Assembly (NCBI GenBank): GCA_963697285.1
Contig: CAVONI010000011.1
Location: 62,001-126,000 of the forward strand
Reading direction: 5' to 3'
Source: JAEUQQ01 sp963697285
GTDB lineage: Bacteria > Acidobacteriota > Vicinamibacteria > Vicinamibacterales > JAFNAJ01
Length of the DNA stretch: 64,000 nucleotides
Each line of letters opens with the position of its first letter. Within the stretch, counting starts at the first letter, position 1. The notes beneath the pieces are model-generated. The model saw only the letters and a list, made by a program, of their open reading frames with translations, was not told where the DNA came from and ran no database searches. Below are positions 17,675-26,351 of the stretch, piece after piece. Position numbers and translations under genes: made by a program.

Positions 17675-19849
17675 CTAGAAGTTCCGGCCAGCCGTGGTCC
17701 ACCGGCCGATGGTGCCACCGGTGCGGGTCTTCTCTGTCACGTCTTCCCAGTTGGGCCCCGGGTTGTTGCCGCAGTGACCGCCGATGATGTCGAAGATGTA
17801 GACCCGGATGTCGTTCTCCATCTCGGTGCCTTCCGGACCGTAGAAGTAGGTCACGATGTCCTGTGAGAGCCCCTGGTTTCCACGCTTGATGTTCAAGCCC
17901 CATCGGTTGCTGCCGGTCGCTTCACGCAGCCGGCGCACGGCCTCGAACATGAAGTTGTTGTTGCCACCGAACTCGTGGCACGAATTCACCAGCAGGTCGC
18001 GACGCGCGACCGCGAGCTGGTTGATCACGCCGAACATGTTCTGCGGATAGGGCCAGGTCACCGGGCGCGCACACACGCCGCTGTTGAAGAACTCGGTGCA
18101 GTAGATGGCCACCGGAGCACCACGCGCCGTGGTGCCCGAGGTGGGTGGCGGCGGAGGTGGTGGTGGCGGCGGCGGGACCTCGTAGGTGAACTCGGTCGGC
18201 GAGGTGGCCGACAGCCCGTTGCTCGTCACGACGACAGCCTTGGCCCCCACCGTGTTCTGCGGAGCACGTGCAACGATGGTCGCCGCGTCGATGACCGTCC
18301 GGGTCGCGGCGATGCCGCCGATGGTCACGGTAGCGCCCTTCCCGAAGCGTGCGCCCTTGATCGTGATGTCGGTGCCGCCCGTGGTCGGGCCGTAGGCCGG
18401 GCTGATCGACGTGACCGCCGGCCCCTGGACTGCCGCGGGCGTGCCGACCACGAAGTTCGGGGGCAACGCGACGCCGGCGCTGGCGTGTCCGCCGTAGTAG
18501 TTCTGGCCCCAGTAGACCGAACGCTCGGCCACGATCGGGCCAGTCGACTCGAAGAAGGCAGCGAACCGGCGGTTGCTCAGTTGGGGATAGGCGGCCGCGA
18601 TCAGCGTATGGCGCGACTGACCGTTGATGACGAAGGTGTCAGAGAAGCCGGTCCCGTCCTCGAGCATGAACGTGGCCTTCACCGAGACCAGGTTGTTGCC
18701 GGCGTTATTGAGCAGGAAATACGAGTCGTACTCGACGCCACCGAAGCGGTCCTCGAGTCCCTCCGCGAAGCCCCACGTGTTGGACTCGACTGGCGTGCCG
18801 GCAACGACGTGACCTTCGCGGAACCCGCCCCAGTACATCGCGCGTTCCGCGGCGACCTGCCCGCCGTTGCGTGCGCGCACGACCGCGGCAAACGCCTTCG
18901 AATCCGAGCCCGCCACCTCGGCGTTCACCCAGATGTTGGTCCGCGAGTTCGGCGGCAACGTGCGCGTGTCGACCAGGGTGTTCCCGTCTTCGAGGTAGAA
19001 GGTCGTGTCGATGGTCACCGGGGCGAGGCCGGGGTTCGCCACCAGCAGGAAGGTCTGGAAATTGTATAGCCCGCCAGCGTAACCCTCGCCGAAGCGCCAC
19101 GTGTCGCTCAACTGCGAAATGCCCGTCTCGTTGGTGCCGGCAGGGTTGGGGCCGGCCGAGAAGATGCCGCCCCAATACATCGACCGTTCGACGATGATCG
19201 GGTTCCCGAGCGTGAGCGACTTCACCTTGGCCGAGAACGTCCGGTTGCGGAAGCGTCCGCCGAAGCGCGTGTCGAGATCCACGGCCGCGTGGATCGTCCG
19301 CCGGCTGTTGGCGGCAACGGTGTACGTGTCGGTGTCCCTGATGCCGTCGGTGCCGAGGTAGTCGATCTGCACGTCGACGGCGGCGCTGTTCGGGTTCGCG
19401 ATGAGGATGTACTCGTCGAACATCGCGTTGCTGGCGCCCTCGGCGAGGAACCACTCCATCTGCGGCGTCTGCACAGCCACGGTGTTGTGACCACCGGCGC
19501 GGTTGGCTCCGCCCCAGTACATCGAGCGCTCGACCAGAATCGGGTAGTCGCTCGTCACGACGGCCGAGACCGCATGGATCGTGACGTCGTCGTTGACGCG
19601 CACTGTCGCTCGTGACGTCGCGGCGACGTTCAGGATCCTGGGTGCAGGCGCCGTGAAGCCGGCCGGGACCAGGTAAGTGATCGTCACCGTCGCGGCGTTG
19701 GCATTGGGGTTCGCGATGAGGATTTCCTCTTCGAAGAACCCGGTAGAGCCCTCGGCGAGGTACCACGTTTTGTAGTCCTGTGCGGTCGCGAGGGTCGGGA
19801 GTGCCAGCGCAAGGCAGAGCGCGGCAACGAAACGAACGACGTAGTGCAT
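17675..19849 (-). CDS. Large secreted protein: four WxLAEG repeats, IPT/TIG domain, polyproline linker, shared C-terminal module
   Basis: This 724-residue precursor has a signal peptide (cleavage after LATAQ). From about residue 28 there are four repeats of roughly 110 residues. Each starts with an aromatic/AEG motif (WYLAEGST, WFLAEGAS, WRFGEGYA, WGFAEGLE), continues with ILIANPN-like strands and ends ERSMYWGG or similar. An IPT/TIG beta domain (TSISPAYGPTTGGTDITIKG) follows at about 475-560, then a run of prolines near 560, then a C-terminal module of about 125 residues containing NSCHEF, RWGLN, SQDIV, IIGGHCGNNPGPNW and GTIGRWTTAGR. The same module ends the proteins at 26352-27731 and 28766-30034. 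It is probably a cell-surface or extracellular adhesion or binding protein; no catalytic site is recognised. Confidence 0.78.
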   Translation of the reverse strand: MHYVVRFVAALCLALALPTLATAQDYKTWYLAEGSTGFFEEEILIANPNANAATVTITYLVPAGFTAPAPRILNVAATSRATVRVNDDVTIHAVSAVVTSDYPILVERSMYWGGANRAGGHNTVAVQTPQMEWFLAEGASNAMFDEYILIANPNSAAVDVQIDYLGTDGIRDTDTYTVAANSRRTIHAAVDLDTRFGGRFRNRTFSAKVKSLTLGNPIIVERSMYWGGIFSAGPNPAGTNETGISQLSDTWRFGEGYAGGLYNFQTFLLVANPGLAPVTIDTTFYLEDGNTLVDTRTLPPNSRTNIWVNAEVAGSDSKAFAAVVRARNGGQVAAERAMYWGGFREGHVVAGTPVESNTWGFAEGLEDRFGGVEYDSYFLLNNAGNNLVSVKATFMLEDGTGFSDTFVINGQSRHTLIAAAYPQLSNRRFAAFFESTGPIVAERSVYWGQNYYGGHASAGVALPPNFVVGTPAAVQGPAVTSISPAYGPTTGGTDITIKGARFGKGATVTIGGIAATRTVIDAATIVARAPQNTVGAKAVVVTSNGLSATSPTEFTYEVPPPPPPPPPPPTSGTTARGAPVAIYCTEFFNSGVCARPVTWPYPQNMFGVINQLAVARRDLLVNSCHEFGGNNNFMFEAVRRLREATGSNRWGLNIKRGNQGLSQDIVTYFYGPEGTEMENDIRVYIFDIIGGHCGNNPGPNWEDVTEKTRTGGTIGRWTTAGRNF

Positions 19850-20004
19850 CAGTAACCGTCCTGTGTGAACTGTGACGACAACAACCAACTGCCTGAGCTG
19901 GGGCGGCCTGGCAGCATTGACGCGATGGGGAACCTCGGGCCTGGCGAGCGGGGCGCGAACGGGCGCGCGCGAGAGAGCCTCGGCCAGTACACTGGGCAGA
20001 GAGT

Positions 20005-21690
20005 CTACAGAAGACCTGCGGCCGGATGCAATCGCGTGGTGCCGGGGGTGTCGGTGTCGGGGGGCATCCGATAGTAGTCCGCAAGCGCGTCGAGTTCGCC
20101 GGCACGGCGCGCTGCGTCCCACTGGTGGATGGCAGCCATGACCGCGGCGGCGGCTTCGGCCGCCTCCTGTCCCGGGTGGCCACCGGAGCCGGCCTCGGTG
20201 CGGCGGACGATCGCATCGATGAGCGTGAGGGCAGCTTCGCGGGATGCCGAAAACGCGATCTCGGCGCGGGTGACGGGGCATTCTGCGCTGAGGGGGTCGG
20301 CGAGGGCGGGCGCGTCTCTCATCAACGACGTGACCTCGACGAGCCGTGATCCGTAACAACGCGCGAGCCGATCCGTGTCGGCGGCAGTGGCCGATGGCCA
20401 GCCTTTCAGCACCAGCCCGCGCAGGTCGCCCGGTTCACCGATGTCGCCACCGACCAGGGGCGTGATTGGGCCCGCACTGGCAGGGAGTGCGGTGCCGAGC
20501 TGTGCCGCCGCGAGGTCTACCACGGTCTCGCCCGTCTGCCTCGCGGTGGTGTAGCGCACCCCGATGACCGTGACGAGGCCCGACAGGCCGTCGTGGCGAT
20601 GATCGCGCACGACGCTGTCTTTCAGGAGCTCGACGTGATCGCCGCGCACGTGCGACGCCGGCAGGATGCCGCTGTGGACGAGCGAGACGTCGTCCAGGCG
20701 GACCGGCGCGCCCGGGAAGGCCCGGTTCACGTCGTCGAGCAGGCGCTGGACGTCGGCGGCCGACGGGCGGGATGCGTCAGGACTGCCCGAGAAGGGATCG
20801 TGGCTGGTGCCAAACATCGTGATCCCGCGCCACGGGACGCGGAAGAAGAAGCGACCGTCACTGAGTCCGCCGACGGCGGGATCGCCGGCAGCGCTTGGCC
20901 GGGGCACGACCACGTTCATCGCGCGCGACAGCGCCGGCGCCATGGGAACGCCACCAGCGCCGACGGCTTCCGTTGAGAGCCGCGACGCCCAGGCTCCCGC
21001 CGCGTTCACCGTGACCTTCGCGCGAACGTCGAAGACCGCGCCCGTGGCCGCGTCGCGGACGCGCGCACCGTCGACGCGGGCGTTGCGCACGAGCAGCCGC
21101 TCGGCTCCGACGTAGTTCGCCACGCACGCGCCCCGCGCCGCCGCCGACTGCGCGAACGCGAGCGTCAGGCGCTCGGAGTTCAGCATCTGGCCATCCCACC
21201 ACGTGGCGCCGCCGGTGTAGGTTGCGGGATCGAGGTCGGGGGCCAGGCGTTGCATGTCGGCGCGCGACAGCAATGAACCGCCAGCCAGTCGATGGCTGGG
21301 GAGCAGGCCGTCGTTGCGGTCGGACGCGATGAGGTCGTTCAGCAGCAGCGCGATGCGCATCACGGCCGCATTCCGCACCGGGTGCCGCGACGTCGGGATG
21401 ACGAACTGCAGCGGCCGCACCAGGTGTGGTGCGATCCGCATGAGGGCGCGGCGTTCGCGGATGAACTGCCGCATGTCGCCGAGCGCGCCACGCTGCAGCG
21501 ATCGCAGGCCGCCGTGAATCGTCTTGAGGCTGTTGGCCGACGTGGCGCCGCCGATGTCGCCGCGATCAATCAGCGCGACCGACAAGCCGCGCAGCGCCGC
21601 GTCCCATGCCGTCGCGACGCCGTAGATCCCCGCTCCGATGACCAGTACGTCGAACGTGGTGCCCGCCAGAGTACTCAGATCGCGCCGCAC
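20005..21690 (-). CDS. glpD: Glycerol-3-phosphate dehydrogenase, FAD-dependent
   Basis: This 561-residue enzyme oxidises sn-glycerol-3-phosphate to dihydroxyacetone phosphate at the inner membrane, passing electrons to quinone. The N-terminal FAD-binding Rossmann motif VIGAGIYGVATAWDAALRG and the family motif TSANSLKTIHGGLR are present, followed by the DAO core (VNAAGAWASRL, GILPASHV, VIGVRYTTARQTGE) and a C-terminal helical domain (ECPVTRAEIAFSASREAA). GTG 21690 is nine bases downstream of a TAGAAT box. It is divergent from a methyltransferase across only 25 bases. Confidence 0.9.
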   Translation of the reverse strand: MRRDLSTLAGTTFDVLVIGAGIYGVATAWDAALRGLSVALIDRGDIGGATSANSLKTIHGGLRSLQRGALGDMRQFIRERRALMRIAPHLVRPLQFVIPTSRHPVRNAAVMRIALLLNDLIASDRNDGLLPSHRLAGGSLLSRADMQRLAPDLDPATYTGGATWWDGQMLNSERLTLAFAQSAAARGACVANYVGAERLLVRNARVDGARVRDAATGAVFDVRAKVTVNAAGAWASRLSTEAVGAGGVPMAPALSRAMNVVVPRPSAAGDPAVGGLSDGRFFFRVPWRGITMFGTSHDPFSGSPDASRPSAADVQRLLDDVNRAFPGAPVRLDDVSLVHSGILPASHVRGDHVELLKDSVVRDHRHDGLSGLVTVIGVRYTTARQTGETVVDLAAAQLGTALPASAGPITPLVGGDIGEPGDLRGLVLKGWPSATAADTDRLARCYGSRLVEVTSLMRDAPALADPLSAECPVTRAEIAFSASREAALTLIDAIVRRTEAGSGGHPGQEAAEAAAAVMAAIHQWDAARRAGELDALADYYRMPPDTDTPGTTRLHPAAGLL

Positions 21691-21699
21691 GGCCTGCGT

Positions 21700-21709
21700 A
21701 TTCTACGAT
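21700..21709. promoter_or_regulatory. Overlapping divergent -10 boxes for glpD and the methyltransferase gene
   Basis: On the minus strand TAGAAT (21705-21700) lies nine bases before glpD GTG 21690. On the plus strand TACGAT (21704-21709) lies six bases before ATG 21716. The hexamers share two positions inside a 25-bp gap, so the two promoters should exclude each other, and both mRNAs would be leaderless. No -35 elements are evident. Confidence 0.45.
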
Positions 21710-21715
21710 AGAGCG

Positions 21716-22468
21716 ATGATCACGAAGATTCAGCAGTACTGGAACGAACGGATCCACGACCTCGAGATGACGACGCAGCCGGTGGGGTCACGCGAGTTCT
21801 TCGCCGATCTCGAGGCGTATCGCTTCGAGAAGCTGCACTACCTGCCGCGCCTCGTCGACTTCAACGGCTTTGCCGGCAAGCGCCTGCTCGAGGTGGGCTG
21901 CGGCATCGGCACCGACCTGGCGCGGTTCGCGAAGGGCGGAGCCCTCTGCACGGGCATCGACCTGGCCCAGACGGCCATCGACCTCGCCAGGAGGAACTTC
22001 GAGCAGCAGGGGTTGACGGCGACCCTCAAGGTGGCCAACGGCGAGGCACTGCCGTTCGGCGAGGCGACGTTCGACGTCGTGTACGCGCACGGCGTCCTGC
22101 AGTACACGGCCGATGCCGCGCAGATGGTGCGCGAGTGCCACCGCGTGCTCGTGCCGGGCGGCACGGCGATCTTCATGGTCTACAACCGGTTCGGCTGGCT
22201 CAACGCGATGTCGAAGCTGATGGGCGTCGGGCTCGAACACCAGGACGCACCCGGCCTCCGCAAGTACTCCATCGGCGAGTACCGGCAGATCCTGGCGCCC
22301 TTTGCCGAGGCGCGCATCGTTCCCGAGCGCTTCCCGGTCGTGTCGCGCCTGCACAAGGGGCTGAAGGCCACCCTCTACAACACCCTGTTCGTCGGGGCGT
22401 TCAACACGCTGCCGAAGGGCCTCGTGCGGCCCCTCGGCTGGCACCTGATGGCGTTCTGCAGGAAGTAA
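21716..22468 (+). CDS. SAM-dependent class I methyltransferase
   Basis: This 250-residue enzyme has the SAM-binding motif I LLEVGCGIGTDLARF, the acidic ribose ligand in CTGIDLAQTAI, motif II FDVVYAHGVLQYT and motif III HRVLVPGGTAIFMVYN. These are features of small-molecule methyltransferases (UbiE/COQ5-like class). The N-terminal QQYWNERIHDLEM and the C-terminal half (RLHKGLKATLYNTLFVGAFNTLP) are less common and may form the substrate pocket. The acceptor is unknown; nearby envelope and glycan genes suggest a lipid or sugar. Confidence 0.82.
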   Translation: MITKIQQYWNERIHDLEMTTQPVGSREFFADLEAYRFEKLHYLPRLVDFNGFAGKRLLEVGCGIGTDLARFAKGGALCTGIDLAQTAIDLARRNFEQQGLTATLKVANGEALPFGEATFDVVYAHGVLQYTADAAQMVRECHRVLVPGGTAIFMVYNRFGWLNAMSKLMGVGLEHQDAPGLRKYSIGEYRQILAPFAEARIVPERFPVVSRLHKGLKATLYNTLFVGAFNTLPKGLVRPLGWHLMAFCRK

Positions 22469-22506
22469 CGGCCGTCGCACAGCGCGGCGGGGCCGTCGGG
22501 TATCGC

Positions 22507-22575
22507 TTCCCGCGGTCGGGACCTGCATCCATGCGGAAGGTGTACACCCACGCCCGCGTCCACCGACACCCGGCG
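22507..22575 (+). repeat. Dispersed intergenic repeat, copy B (partial, diverged)
   Basis: It shares CGCGGTCGGGACCTGCAT and TGTACACCCACGCCCGCGTC with copies A and C, then diverges. It is inverted relative to copy C 70 bases away, so the transcript of this gap could fold into a long imperfect hairpin. Confidence 0.6.
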
Positions 22576-22643
22576 GCCCTGACGCCGCCGAGTGCTGCTG
22601 GTCAGGTGGTCCCGAAATGCAGGTGCCAGTAGCGCCCCCTCAC

Positions 22644-22733
22644 GGGCGACACGGCATCGGGCGTTTGCGGACGCGGGCGTGGGTGTACAGATTCCACAGG
22701 AATGCAGGTCCCGACCGCGGGAGCAAATGCCCG
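22644..22733 (-). repeat. Dispersed intergenic repeat, copy C (90 bp, inverted)
   Basis: The reverse complement aligns over its full 90 bp with copy A at 16301-16390, with only scattered differences and no length change. The 22469-22780 gap contains only copies B and C plus GC-rich sequence, and no gene was recognised in it. Confidence 0.7.
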
Positions 22734-22780
22734 ATGCCGGGAGCCCCTGCAGCGGGGCGCACCTTGGCGCGACTCCGGCC

Positions 22781-23932
22781 TCAGAGTTGTGACGTTGCCG
22801 GCGTGAGGGCCATGGCGTGCCTGGCCTTGGCGGCACCCGCCTTGGCGAGGAAGCGCACGTAGGGCGCGACCTGCTTGATGGCGGCGACGTTCATCTGGCA
22901 CGGACTCAGGCACGTGGGGCACTCGTGGTCGCGGATGTGCTTCCGGTGCTCCTGGCTCGTGGCCCTGAAGTAGATGGCCTCGCCGTCTTCGTCGCGCACG
23001 TTGCCGACGACCTTGCTGTTCTCGCAGAAGAACAGGTCGCCGTTCGGGTTGAGCATGATCCCCTGGTTCTGGAACGGGCACGGCGCGAGCCGGTGGTAGC
23101 CGTTCGAGATCATGTCGGCGTAGTGCATGTAGATGAAGTTCTGGCCGTCGAGGATCGGATCCTTCCGCACGCGGTCGAGGAAGAAGTCGCGCATCCGTTG
23201 CTCGTCGAGCCCGATCGGCTTGAGCGATCCCGACAACTCGTCGTTGCCCAGCATGGCTTCGGTGAAGCGCACCATGTTGAAGACAATGTCGAGGTTCTCG
23301 GTGCGCGCCCACTTCAGGATGTTCTCGGCGTCATCCAGGTTCTGCGAGAAGATCGTCGTCGAGATCCCGAAGTTGAACTGGTGCGTCTTCTGCAGCTCCT
23401 TCATGGCGCGGATGGTCTCGTTGGCCTTGTCGAAGCCGCGCTTCACGTTGCGCACCGAGTTGTGCATCTCGCCCACGCCGTCGATCGACACGCGCGTGCT
23501 GAAGATGATCCCCTTCTCGTTGGCCAGCTTGACCACCTTGGTCAGCATGGGGATGGCGCGGTGGGGGGTGAGGCCGGTCGTGTTGAGGGTGAGCTTCCGC
23601 AGCCTGGGGAACTTGTCCATCATCAGGCCGCAGATCTCGACCATGTCGTTCCGGGTCGTCGGCTCGCCGCCTGACAGGGACGCGTTCTCGATGTTCTTCC
23701 AGAGCGGGGAGTCGAAGGCCTTCGAGATCTCCTCGAGCGACATGTCGGCCTTGCGATCGCCGCGCTTCCAGTTGCTGCACATCTCGCAGCGCGCGTCGCA
23801 CACGAACGTGCAGTGGAAGATGAACACCGTCGGATGAATCGCCTTCATCCGCGCCACGTAGCTATTGATCAAATCGCGTGGGGCGCTGAGCGCCGCCTTC
23901 GCGAGGTAACTCTTCGCATATACCTGCGCCAT
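22781..23932 (-). CDS. Radical SAM protein with SPASM-like C-terminal cysteines
   Basis: This 383-residue protein has the radical SAM [4Fe-4S] motif CDARCEMC (CxxxCxxC) at about residues 45-52, a conserved GGEPTTRNDM SAM-binding strand, and C-terminal cysteines (ACPFQNQ, FFCENSK, CPTCLSPC) that could hold an auxiliary cluster as in SPASM/twitch proteins. The reaction is unknown. The neighbouring flippase-like and methyltransferase genes suggest lipid or glycan modification. TAAGCT (23947-23942) ends nine bases before ATG 23932, suggesting a leaderless mRNA. It is separated by 12 bases from the upstream flippase-like gene. Confidence 0.82.
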   Translation of the reverse strand: MAQVYAKSYLAKAALSAPRDLINSYVARMKAIHPTVFIFHCTFVCDARCEMCSNWKRGDRKADMSLEEISKAFDSPLWKNIENASLSGGEPTTRNDMVEICGLMMDKFPRLRKLTLNTTGLTPHRAIPMLTKVVKLANEKGIIFSTRVSIDGVGEMHNSVRNVKRGFDKANETIRAMKELQKTHQFNFGISTTIFSQNLDDAENILKWARTENLDIVFNMVRFTEAMLGNDELSGSLKPIGLDEQRMRDFFLDRVRKDPILDGQNFIYMHYADMISNGYHRLAPCPFQNQGIMLNPNGDLFFCENSKVVGNVRDEDGEAIYFRATSQEHRKHIRDHECPTCLSPCQMNVAAIKQVAPYVRFLAKAGAAKARHAMALTPATSQL

Positions 23933-23944
23933 AAGTGTCCAAGC

Positions 23945-24883
23945 TTACTGTGAGCGGCGTCGCAGGTAAAGCCACGCCCCCGGCAGGTTGCCCGCCAAGC
24001 CCGACAGCACGATCAGCGTCGACAGCGCGAACGACTGGCTCTCCGGGACGCCGAGGGGATGCAACAGCCACACGATCACGCCCTGCGGCACGCCGAACCC
24101 GCTCACCGAGATGGGCAGCAGGAGCATCAGCAACCCGATGGGCATGAAGACAAGGTAGTAGGCCATCGGCACGCCGATCCCGAGGCCGAGCCCGAGGCAC
24201 CAGGCCTGCAGGATGCGCAGGGCCTGGACGAGGAGCGAGAGCACCAGGACGCGCGCCAGCAGCCCCGGCTCGGCGCGATACTGGCCGAGGGCGCCCGTCA
24301 TTCGTTCGAGCTTGACGCGCACGCCGGCCGAGACCGGCACCAGGTGGAAGACGGGGCGGGCGAGCCGATCGACCCAGAGCAGCGCGGCCGAGCCGGCCAG
24401 GCCCAGCGCCGCCACGGCCCAGACCCACTGCCGGAGGGCGGGATCGATCCGCTGCGCCCAGAGGGCAACGCCGATCGTCCCCAGCATGGCCAGGGCGACG
24501 ACCCCGAGCAGGCGATCGACGGCGACCGAGGCCAGCGCCACGCTGCCGCGGGCGTGTTCGCGAGACAGCGACCAGGCACGGGCGGCGTCGCCCCCGACAC
24601 CGGCGGGAAGGAAGCTGCCGACGAAGGAACTCTCCAGGAAGATTCGGGCCGCGTCGCCGAGCGTGATGACCGTGCCCGTCCCGCGCAGCAGCAGCACCCA
24701 GCGCCAGATCATCATCACGCGGTCGGCCGCCACGAGGCCCAGCACGACGGCGACGGCCAGCCAGTGGACCGATACCATGGCGTGCAGGGCCGCGCGCATG
24801 TCGATGCGCGTGGCCATCCAGCCCAGGATCGCGGCCGTGATCGCGAGCCGCGTGACGAGCGACCCGGCGATGCGTCGTATCAC
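23945..24883 (-). CDS. Flippase-like / lysylphosphatidylglycerol-synthase-TM membrane protein, second copy
   Basis: This 312-residue protein with about eight membrane segments has the two family motifs ESSFVGSFLPAGVGGDAARAW and LLLPISVSGFGVPQGVIVWLL. It is a diverged paralogue of the protein at 16476-17498. Its GTG start overlaps the upstream methyltransferase stop by four bases (GTGA), so the pair is translationally coupled. A role in moving or presenting a lipid-linked intermediate is inferred from family and context. Confidence 0.82.
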   Translation of the reverse strand: MIRRIAGSLVTRLAITAAILGWMATRIDMRAALHAMVSVHWLAVAVVLGLVAADRVMMIWRWVLLLRGTGTVITLGDAARIFLESSFVGSFLPAGVGGDAARAWSLSREHARGSVALASVAVDRLLGVVALAMLGTIGVALWAQRIDPALRQWVWAVAALGLAGSAALLWVDRLARPVFHLVPVSAGVRVKLERMTGALGQYRAEPGLLARVLVLSLLVQALRILQAWCLGLGLGIGVPMAYYLVFMPIGLLMLLLPISVSGFGVPQGVIVWLLHPLGVPESQSFALSTLIVLSGLAGNLPGAWLYLRRRSQ

Positions 24884-25596
24884 TTCGGCTTGCGCGCGAC
24901 GAAGGTCAAGGTCTCGAACAGGTTCTTGCGGATCTTGAACAGCAGGTCCACCGTGCCCGTGTAGCGCGAGATCGCGTCGAGGCCTGGGATGTTCACCAGC
25001 AGCGCCCCGGCAGCCAGGGCGTCGCGCTTCAGCCCGGTGGCCACGCCGATGCTCCGCACGCAGGTCTCGACGGTGAACCCGCCGTCGTTGAACAGCTGCC
25101 GCATCCGCCGTTCGGTGGTGACGAAGTTGTGGGTGTAGTCCACATCCCAGAAGAACGTGCGTTCCTTCAGGTAGTCGGGCACGACCACGAAGAAGACGCC
25201 GCCGGGCTTGAGCGCGCGGAGGGCGTCCGAGGTGAAGGCACGCGCACCGTCGATGCCCGTCATGTGCTCCATGACCTGATCGGCATAGACGACGTCGTAC
25301 GAGGCATCGGCGACGGGCAGGGGCGGAATCCAGGCCTGCGTGACGTCGAGACCCTTCTTCCGCAACACCTCCACCAGGGTCGCGCTGGCTTCAAGGGCGT
25401 GGTACCTCCAGCCGGCGGCCTTGGCCAGTTCGCCGAGCGTGCCATGACCGGGGCCGACCTCGAGCAGGTCACCTGGAGGGGCGATGGCCTGCTGCAGGAT
25501 GCCGAGGCGACTGCGTTCGATCTTGCCGCGGCGGGCGGCGCCATACTCGGTGAGCTGCTTCTCGGAAAAGCTCTTGTAGAACTGGTCATCGGCCAC
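24880..25596 (-). CDS. SAM-dependent class I methyltransferase (Methyltransf_11/23 type)
   Basis: This 238-residue enzyme has motif I LLEVGPGHGTLGELA, an acidic motif II region (YHALEASATLVEVLRKKG), YDVVYADQVMEHM and ALKPGGVFFVVVPDY. Motif I with GPGHG and the EHM/HNF residues resemble the methyltransferases common in glycan clusters. GTG 25596 has GGAG eight to ten bases upstream and gives a compact N-terminus; an ATG-type longer form would add a low-complexity basic extension. It overlaps the flippase-like gene downstream. Confidence 0.8.
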   Translation of the reverse strand: MADDQFYKSFSEKQLTEYGAARRGKIERSRLGILQQAIAPPGDLLEVGPGHGTLGELAKAAGWRYHALEASATLVEVLRKKGLDVTQAWIPPLPVADASYDVVYADQVMEHMTGIDGARAFTSDALRALKPGGVFFVVVPDYLKERTFFWDVDYTHNFVTTERRMRQLFNDGGFTVETCVRSIGVATGLKRDALAAGALLVNIPGLDAISRYTGTVDLLFKIRKNLFETLTFVARKPK

Positions 25597-25652
25597 GGGA
25601 TGCGATCTCCGCCGACACCAAGGCGTCTGCGCGACGCCGTGCGCGGCGCGAC

Positions 25653-26230
25653 ATGATACCGCGGCCGCCGGGGAACACGCGTTCGGCTCCTTCGTCGAGG
25701 CGCGGACATCTTCCCAAGTTCGGGCGCCCCGGCCGCCTCCTCGCATTCACCGTTCCCGATGACGTCCGGGCGTGGCTGGAATCGATCCACCCTGATCCCG
25801 GCTGGGCGCTCGTCGCCCTCGTCGAGGGTGCAACGGCCTCGCGCCGACCAGCAGGCGAGGTGCGAGCCGTACCGTCGCTGGATTCGCGCTGCTTGCCAGG
25901 CGGCGTGGCCTCATCGTGGTGAATCGCGACGTCATCCCCGCGATTCCCGGCGTGGCGCTGATTCCGCTCTCGGAGGCGCAGGCCTTACTGGCGCTCGATC
26001 CCGGGCGTGGCCTGGCCGACATCGAACTGGGCGTGATCGACGCGCTCGAAGAGGCGGCTCCGGGGCCGGGCCGACGCGCGCTGGCCGAGCTCCGCGCACT
26101 GCTGCGCGGGTGGCGCAACGATCCGCAGTGGACCTTTGAGCCGCGCACCATCGTGGTCGCCGAGCGTTGCGACGCCGACACGACGGCGAGGCACAGGCCA
26201 GCCCGCCGCCTCCGCACTGGTCCGGCCTGA
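25653..26230 (+). CDS. Hypothetical protein, apparently frameshifted near 25850
   Basis: Two plus-strand segments with strong coding base use lie in successive frames: 25653 to about 25850 (...FTVPDDVRAWLESIHPDPGW...) and about 25850 to 26230 (...RTVAGFALLARRRGLIVVNRDVIP...GWRNDPQWTFEPRTIVV). A one-base deletion would join them into a protein of about 192 residues. It has no signal peptide or membrane helix, and no family is recognised. It diverges from the methyltransferase gene and ends before a bidirectional hairpin. The exact break point is uncertain. Confidence 0.45.
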
Positions 26231-26257
26231 ACGGTCGCGCAGCGACCAGGAACGAGA

Positions 26258-26291
26258 ACGGGCCGGACTCCCCTGCAGGAATCCGGCCCGT
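26258..26291. terminator. Bidirectional terminator-like hairpin
   Basis: A perfect 10-bp stem (26258-26267 with 26282-26291) lies between the plus-strand hypothetical gene and the convergent lipoprotein-like gene, 28 bases after the former and 60 bases before the latter. Confidence 0.55.
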
Positions 26292-26351
26292 CGATGTTGC
26301 CGTGGCTCCAGAGCCGGGTGGCTCGAGCACCGCGGCCGAAGCGCCGTGCCG

